In this document: positions 58,924 to 64,000 of the stretch, piece by piece | How positions within the stretch are numbered: position 1 is the stretch's first letter | How the letters are laid out: every line of letters starts with the position of its first letter | Assembly: GCF_014638275.1 (NCBI RefSeq) | Contig: NZ_BMFJ01000001.1 | Span: forward strand, 916,241 to 980,240 | DNA length: 64,000 bases | From: Primorskyibacter flagellatus | GTDB taxonomy: Bacteria; Pseudomonadota; Alphaproteobacteria; Rhodobacterales; Rhodobacteraceae | Direction: 5' to 3' | Program-made: the position numbers and the translations under genes | The notes under the pieces: generated by a model | The model's database searches: none | Told to the model about the DNA's origin: nothing | The model's input: the letters and a program-made list of their open reading frames with translations, nothing else

Positions 58924-59495
58924 AGAAAGCGTATGGCCACGAAGCCGCCGATCAGGGCAAGGAAAATGATCGTGAAGACGAGCCCGAGCCGCTTTTCGAT
59001 GAAATGCCGGATCGGCGCGCCGAAGTACCACAGCAGGGCCGCGAGGATGAAGAACCGGATGGCGCGGGCGACGATTGCGGTCACGATGAAGGTGGCGAGG
59101 TTCATGCCGGCGCCGCCGGCCATGATGGTGATGACCTTGAAGGGGAAGGGCGTGATCCCCGCGCCTAGGACCGCCCAGAAACCGGCGTCGGTAAACGTCT
59201 GGCGGTATTGCTCCATCGCGTCGGCCTTGCCCATGGCGGTGAGCAGGGGTTCCCCGATCGTGTCGAAGGCCAGCGCCCCTATCGCATAGCCGAAGAGACC
59301 GCCCAGGACGGAGGCAGCGGTGGCGACCCCCGCAATCAGCCACGCGCGGGAGGGACGCGCGATGACCATGGGGATGATCATGATGTCGGGCGGGATCGGG
59401 AAGAACGACGCCTCGATGAAGGATACGAAAGCGAGGTACCACAGCGCGTGCGGATGTTCGGCCAGCCGGAGTGTCCAGTCGTAAAGTCTTTTCAT
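58920..59495 (-). CDS. YqaA/DedA-like SNARE-associated family membrane protein
   Basis: 191 residues from ATG 59495. Motifs: FVSFIEASFFPIPPDIMIIP (the conserved E-x-S-x-x-P-x-P-x-D of YqaA), GGLFGYAIGALAFDTIG and GAGITPFPFKVITIMAGGAG. DedA-superfamily proteins are linked to membrane lipid flipping, envelope integrity and drug resistance. Coupled to dsbB by an ATGA overlap. An upstream in-frame start at 59531 is possible but less likely. Confidence 0.9.
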   Translation of the reverse strand: MKRLYDWTLRLAEHPHALWYLAFVSFIEASFFPIPPDIMIIPMVIARPSRAWLIAGVATAASVLGGLFGYAIGALAFDTIGEPLLTAMGKADAMEQYRQTFTDAGFWAVLGAGITPFPFKVITIMAGGAGMNLATFIVTAIVARAIRFFILAALLWYFGAPIRHFIEKRLGLVFTIIFLALIGGFVAIRFL

Positions 59496-59648
59496 GCCGC
59501 GCTTTCCCCGATGGTTGCCCGCAGGAACCATGCCGGCCCGGTGCGGTCAAGCCGTCGCGCGGCACCGTGTATTGACGTTGCATTCGCGCTGGACGCATTC
59601 AGCGGGCCGGGATAGGAGGGGCAGGGCGGGGCCCGTGGCACCGCAGGG

Positions 59649-59734
59649 GCCCAAGTGGCGGAATGGTAGACGCAGGGGATTCAAAATCCCCCGGCCGCGA
59701 GGTCTTGTCGGTTCGAGTCCGACCTTGGGTACCA
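59649..59734 (+). tRNA. tRNA-Leu (anticodon CAA)
   Basis: 86-base class II tRNA with encoded CCA. Acceptor GCCCAAG pairs with CTTGGGT (first pair G-U), discriminator A. Anticodon stem GGGGA/TCCCC encloses TTCAAAA, giving CAA at 59682-59684. Long variable arm, and T-loop GTTCGAGTCC. It reads UUG. Confidence 0.95.
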
Positions 59735-60523
59735 ATGCTTCCCTTTTCATCAGGACGGACCGGCTGCGCCAGCGCCGCCGTCGTCCGGTCGGCAGATCCC
59801 GGCCGGAATCGGCGGTCCCCGGGAGTTGATGCAGCGACATACCTAAGAGTTTGATTCGGGTGAAACCAGGCATTCCGGCCACATTCGCGGAACCAATTTC
59901 TCGCCCGAAATGCCGATTGGTTCCGATATCTGGACAAGATTGGGGTGAGGATCACCCAATTGTGCGCAAATCTGGGCGGAGTGCGGTGCCCCCCGTCTGT
60001 TTCCGGATGCGAAACCGTATGCAGGTGTGCGGCGCGGGACGGCGCCCTTCCAAAGATGAACAAATCGTTAAAAACAAGGCGTGACCCTATCCGAAAGTAT
60101 GGGTCGATACGGAAACAATACCCGGAGATGCCGGTTTGAAACCGGCGGAAACCCCTCAGATTGTGGCGGAGGGAAGGTTGCCCGACATCATTTTTCCGAT
60201 GTTTTTCCCTTTGTTCGACGTGTTGGCACGATTAAAACCGTCTGTGCCCGACTGGGGGGCGCAAGACTGATGGCCACGGGGCGGCCACCGAAATGTCATG
60301 CATCCGGGAGGATGTGTAGCCTGCGTATGTCGGGGCCTGGTCCGTGGATGGACCGGGACGGTCGCCGATTGCCGGAACCTGTATGGGTCCTCCGGAGCGG
60401 CTGGCCTGCACAACTGCTTCGGACCATGACGATTGAATTGGATGACGGTGTCGCGGCGCGCGCACCGGGCCGCAACACCTGACGGACCACCCGCTGGTCC
60501 CGACGGACTTAGAGGGTGAGAAC
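59735..60523. other. Long gene-free region upstream of the RTX gene
   Basis: About 790 bases with no reading frame I believe. The composition is visibly less GC-rich, notably around 60040-60110 and 60185-60240. It holds inverted repeats AACCAAT (59891-59897) / ATTGGTT (59916-59922) and ATTGGGGTG / CACCCAAT (59939-59960, one bulge). Such length and composition suggest a complex promoter or long untranslated leader for the RTX gene. No CtrA double half-site or lux-type box is clear. Confidence 0.45.
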
Positions 60524-63500
60524 ATGACTGGATTTTTCTTCTGGGATTGGCTGAAGCACGACTACAATTACGGCGGTGGCTCCACCAGCACGGACCATCG
60601 CGACGGCTATGTCGAAGGCACCACCGGGAACGACGTGATCGGCGCCGGTTATACCGACTCCGACGGCGACAAGATCGACAGCAACGACGCCATCCTCACC
60701 GGGGAGGTCGGCAATGACGACATCGTCATCGCGGGCAAGGGCGACGACAAGGTCTATGCCGGCAAGGGCAACGACGAAGTTTACGGCGGCGGCGGCAAGG
60801 ACACGGTCCTCGGCGGTTCCGGCGATGACGTCATTTATGGAGATGCGACCCGTAGCGCGCCCGGCACCGTCTCCAATTCATATGACTGCAAGAGCCTCTG
60901 GGACTACTCCTCGAACTGCGACAAGTGGTTCGACTGGGGCAACCTCGTCTGCAAGAAGCTGTCCTGGTTCGACAACTGGGACAACCACCTCAAGCTGACG
61001 CTCGACAAGGGCTGCCTGCTGAGCAAGCTGAACTTCGACGGGGCGTCGAAGGGCGGCTACTGCAAGATTTTCGACATCAACGGCAAGGTCCTGTTCGAGG
61101 GCAACGTGTCCTCCACCCTGTCGCTGAACATCGACGCGGCAGTGAAGATCGAGCTGTGGACCAACAATGGCTGCACGCTGAAATCCATCGACTACGCCCA
61201 GGGCGGGTTCGACGGGATCGACGGCGGCGAAGCGGATGACGACCTGCTCGAAGGCGGTCTCGGCAACGACACCATCTACGGCAACGGCGGCGACGACACC
61301 ATCAAGGGCGGCGACGGCAACGACAAGCTCTACGGCAACTCCGGCGACGACCGGATCGAGGGCGGCAAGGGTGCCGACGTGATCTTCGGCGACGGCAGCG
61401 GCGGCGGATCGAACGCGGGCGAGATCGATCTGGACGTGTCCGGCGCGAAATACACGCTGGCCACCTGGTCGCTGAACAGCTTCACCGTGACCGGGGCGGA
61501 TGGCAACGTCTTCCCGAACTCGACGAGCGGGCTGAGCGACAGCAAGGTCGCGGGCGCCACGCTGACCATCAAGGCGGGCACGCAGCCGGTCGCGGTCGGC
61601 GTGAACGACTCGGATTCCCGGTTCGAGGACGGTGACCTGAACCAGGTTCTCGCGAAGGGCGTCACGATCAACGGCGTTTCCGCCGGTGCCGGGTCGCGTT
61701 TTACCCCCGAATACGCCTATTCGATCCGTCCGGTCGGGTCCTCTGACCCGAACGACGTCATCAAGATCTACGCGGTCGAACTGCACGGCAACACCACCGT
61801 CGGCTTCGTGTCCGACAAGCCGATTACCGTCGGCCAGCAGTACACGATGATCGAGAAGATCTCCGACTATCCGAACGTCCAGTATTCCAACCTGGCCGAC
61901 AGCTACATCACCGCTGACGGCGGCGCGGCTGGCGGTGCCTCGGGCGCCAATGGCAACGACACGATCCTCGGCGGCTCGGGCGACGACACCATCTACGGTG
62001 GCGGCGGCAACGACTCCATCGAGGGCGGCTCCGGCAAGGATGTCATCTACGGCGACAATGGCCCGAACGGCGGCGGCTCCACCCCGCCTGCATCCGGTGC
62101 GCGTGAAAGCTTCGAATGGGACAAGGCACCCGATCCGAACAGCTCCGGCGCGATCGACAACAACGATCCGCTGTCCGGCGGCTTCTCGCAGAACACCGGT
62201 TCGGTCAACGTGACCTTCTCGGTCAAGGCGACCAACGAGAGCCCGGAAACCAAGTTCCAGACCGACCAGCAGAAGGTGCATTCGATCACCACGGACGGGC
62301 CGGAAGCGGACAAGTATTCCTCCATGGCGTCGCGACTGAACTCGGATGACGAGAGCGCGACCTACCAGTGGGCCTTCTCCTCGACCGTTTCGAACGTGTC
62401 CTTCCGGATCAACGACATCGACGCGGACTCCAAGGTCACGATCAAGGCCTATGACCTGAACGGCAATCTCGTCTCCATCGACGTGAAGGCGGAAAGCGGC
62501 ACGCACCTGACCCTGTCCGACAAGGACGGCGTCGGCGGAAAGGAAACCGTCAGCCACTCCGGCAACGACACGGCGGCGGACACCAGCCCCTACCACTCGG
62601 TCCTGGTGAACATTCCCGGCCCGATTTCCCGGCTCGAGATCAAGCACGAGCAGGACGGCCACGACACCTCCGAAATCAATGTCACCGACATCTACTTCGA
62701 TGCGACCGGCGGCGGGAATGGCGGCGGGAATGGCGTTGCGGGCAACGATACGATCCTCGGCGGATCGGGCGATGACTCCATTTTCGGCGAAGGCGGCGAC
62801 GACTCCATCATCGGTGGTGCCGGCAAGGACGCCATGTCCGGCGGCGACGGCAATGACATCTTCAAGGTCTCCAGCTCAGCCGAAGGCGCGGGCGACGTCA
62901 TCGTCGGGGGCAACGGTCCGGACCAGAACACCGACAACGACACGCTTGACCTGCGTGGCGCCGGCAAGGTGACGATCAACCAGTCGGCCGACACCACGGA
63001 TGCGGGGTCCTACAAGGGCACCGTGATCTTCTCGGACGGCAAGACGCTGACCTTCTCCCAGATCGAGACAATCCTGACGGATCCGCAGGTCAACGAGAAG
63101 CCGGATGCCATCAACGACACGGCGACCACCGACGAGGACAACGCCGTCACCATCGACGTGCTGGCCAACGACACGGATCCGGAGGGCGATACGCTCACCA
63201 TCACCACCGTGTCCGACCCGGCCAACGGAACTGCGGCCATCGTGGGCGGGAAGATCGTCTACACGCCGGATGCCAACTTCAATGGCACCGACACGATCAC
63301 CTACACGATCAGCGACGGTAACGGGAACACCGATACCGCCACCGTGACCGTCACCGTGAACCCGGTGAACGACGCCCCGGTGGCTGCAGACGACGCGGCC
63401 TCAACCCCTGAGGACACGGCCGTCACCATCAACGTCCTGGGCAACGACATGGATGTGGACGGCGATCCGCTGACCATCACCAATGTCTCCACCCCGGCGA

Positions 63501-64000
63501 ACGGGACCGCGACCATCGTGGGCGGCCAGATCGTCTACACTCCGAACCCGGACTTCAACGGGACGGACACGATCACCTACACGATCTCGGACGGCAACGG
63601 CGGCACCGATACCGCAACCGTCACCGTGACGGTCGGCAGCGTCAATGACGCACCGGTCGCCGTGGACGACACCGCGACCACGCCCGAGGACACGGCGATC
63701 ACGCTGAACCCGCTGGCCAACGACACCGATCCGGATGGCGACACCCTGTCGATCGTCGGGACCCCGGTTTCGGCAAACGGCGGCACCGTGACGGTCAACC
63801 CGAACGGCACGATCAGCTATACCCCGGCGCCGAACTTCAACGGCACGGACACGATCACCTACACGGTGACCGATCCCTCTGGCGCAACGGATACCGCAAC
63901 CATCACGGTCAACGTCACCCCGGTGAACGACGCTCCGGATGCGGTGGACGATGCCTCGGGCACCGACCAGGGTACTCCGGTGACCATCGACGTGCTTGGC
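60524..64000 (+). CDS. Large secreted RTX / tandem-95-repeat protein, C-terminus outside window
   Basis: Starts at ATG 60524 (GAGGGTGAG upstream) and is open to the window end: 1159 residues visible. There is no classical signal peptide (MTGFFFWDWLKHDYNYGGG), consistent with type I secretion from an uncleaved C-terminus. Four blocks of Ca2+-binding RTX nonapeptides (GGxGxDxhx) lie at about residues 32-108, 228-290, 473-513 and 738-778, e.g. GGSGDDTIYGGGGNDSIEGG. Between the first two is a module with six Cys (122, 132, 143, 164, 180, 217), odd for this class. From residue 860 come Ig/cadherin-like repeats of 92-94 residues. Probably an adhesin or surface-layer-like protein. Confidence 0.92.
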   Translation, partial: MTGFFFWDWLKHDYNYGGGSTSTDHRDGYVEGTTGNDVIGAGYTDSDGDKIDSNDAILTGEVGNDDIVIAGKGDDKVYAGKGNDEVYGGGGKDTVLGGSGDDVIYGDATRSAPGTVSNSYDCKSLWDYSSNCDKWFDWGNLVCKKLSWFDNWDNHLKLTLDKGCLLSKLNFDGASKGGYCKIFDINGKVLFEGNVSSTLSLNIDAAVKIELWTNNGCTLKSIDYAQGGFDGIDGGEADDDLLEGGLGNDTIYGNGGDDTIKGGDGNDKLYGNSGDDRIEGGKGADVIFGDGSGGGSNAGEIDLDVSGAKYTLATWSLNSFTVTGADGNVFPNSTSGLSDSKVAGATLTIKAGTQPVAVGVNDSDSRFEDGDLNQVLAKGVTINGVSAGAGSRFTPEYAYSIRPVGSSDPNDVIKIYAVELHGNTTVGFVSDKPITVGQQYTMIEKISDYPNVQYSNLADSYITADGGAAGGASGANGNDTILGGSGDDTIYGGGGNDSIEGGSGKDVIYGDNGPNGGGSTPPASGARESFEWDKAPDPNSSGAIDNNDPLSGGFSQNTGSVNVTFSVKATNESPETKFQTDQQKVHSITTDGPEADKYSSMASRLNSDDESATYQWAFSSTVSNVSFRINDIDADSKVTIKAYDLNGNLVSIDVKAESGTHLTLSDKDGVGGKETVSHSGNDTAADTSPYHSVLVNIPGPISRLEIKHEQDGHDTSEINVTDIYFDATGGGNGGGNGVAGNDTILGGSGDDSIFGEGGDDSIIGGAGKDAMSGGDGNDIFKVSSSAEGAGDVIVGGNGPDQNTDNDTLDLRGAGKVTINQSADTTDAGSYKGTVIFSDGKTLTFSQIETILTDPQVNEKPDAINDTATTDEDNAVTIDVLANDTDPEGDTLTITTVSDPANGTAAIVGGKIVYTPDANFNGTDTITYTISDGNGNTDTATVTVTVNPVNDAPVAADDAASTPEDTAVTINVLGNDMDVDGDPLTITNVSTPANGTATIVGGQIVYTPNPDFNGTDTITYTISDGNGGTDTATVTVTVGSVNDAPVAVDDTATTPEDTAITLNPLANDTDPDGDTLSIVGTPVSANGGTVTVNPNGTISYTPAPNFNGTDTITYTVTDPSGATDTATITVNVTPVNDAPDAVDDASGTDQGTPVTIDVLG
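63101..64000 (+). repeat. Tandem 276/276/282-bp repeats encoding 92-94-residue Ig/cadherin-like units
   Basis: Unit starts at 63101, 63377, 63653 and 63935 (the last cut by the window). Each begins near NDAP/NEKPDA, has a TPEDTAVTI-like segment, a calcium-type D-x-D-G-D turn (NDTDPEGDTLTI), YTPDANFNGTDTITYT and a TATVTVTV strand ending the unit. DNA identity between units 1 and 2 is high in the FNGTDTITYTISDGNG-coding part, suggesting recent duplication or gene conversion. Confidence 0.85.

Noticed and set aside
58465..59598. A 377-codon frame that would extend DsbB far upstream
   Set aside because: The first 225 codons are Arg/His/Pro-rich alternate-frame code across yqaA. DsbB homology begins at MNLFRLN, where the ATG overlaps the yqaA stop.
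60081..60482. A 133-codon frame in the gap before the RTX gene
   Set aside because: Codon use and composition look non-coding, there is no good ribosome-binding site and no recognisable motif. I considered a Hint-type fragment but could not support it.

Overview
This window is a GC-rich stretch of an alphaproteobacterial chromosome, most likely from the Rhodobacteraceae (Rhodobacter/roseobacter group). The assignment rests on three things: a trgA-trgB-cysK run like the tellurite-resistance locus known from Rhodobacter sphaeroides; the combination yajC-secD-secF beside ccmABCDG, xerD/aroK/aroB and purB with a DUF6314 neighbour; and a recurring intergenic element ending in CAAGATGAA, which I recall from genomes of this family. 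Gene density is high and most genes sit in short, often overlapping operons. I see no insertion sequence, prophage, CRISPR array or plasmid backbone. The window looks like core chromosome with a few accessory islands.

Layout. 1-9.3 kb: a truncated M20 peptidase, DUF1697, an EEP phosphatase, two membrane proteins, SelO, a lower-GC LysM protein, a GNAT/nucleoside hydrolase pair, and a divergent TetR/AhpD-like pair with a perfect operator-like palindrome. 9.3-13.5 kb: an orphan iron-binding ABC protein, MazG, and an M20 amidohydrolase/ureohydrolase pair. 13.5-20.6 kb: two divergent blocks for export and cytochrome c maturation (minus strand yajC-secD-secF-TSUP-Mth938; plus strand ccmA-B-C-D-G). 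20.6-31.7 kb: aconitase, DUF1223, a lipid acyltransferase, an EamA transporter, an orphan FliG-like protein, purB, bioY and a methyltransferase. 31.8-37.6 kb: a CorC-type protein, xerD with an unknown operon, and aroK-aroB. 37.6-48.6 kb: a BCCT transporter preceded by a coupled micro-ORF, photolyase, cyclopropane fatty acid synthase, trgA-trgB-cysK, a large MscS channel and a second EEP enzyme. Most of this block is stress related (osmotic, light/oxidative, tellurite, mechanical).

48.6-59.8 kb holds tRNA-Ser(GGA), an AraC regulator with a cupin protein, a penicillin-acylase-family enzyme divergent from a LacI regulator, and a CoA-thioester catabolic operon (MaoC hydratase, SDR dehydrogenase, double-domain CoA transferase). 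A perfect LacI-type operator precedes that operon. YqaA-dsbB and tRNA-Leu(CAA) follow. The window ends inside a very large secreted RTX/tandem-95-repeat protein (from 60524), preceded by about 0.8 kb without a convincing gene.

The most noteworthy signals are the two families of intergenic inverted-repeat elements (one with covarying hairpin arms), the LacI-operator/CoA-operon circuit, the fused CoA transferase in which only one half keeps the expected catalytic Asp, the micro-ORF coupled to the BCCT gene, the hairpin that holds the trgA ribosome-binding site in its loop, and a six-cysteine module in an otherwise cysteine-free RTX protein. All functions are inferred by reading motifs; no database search was run.
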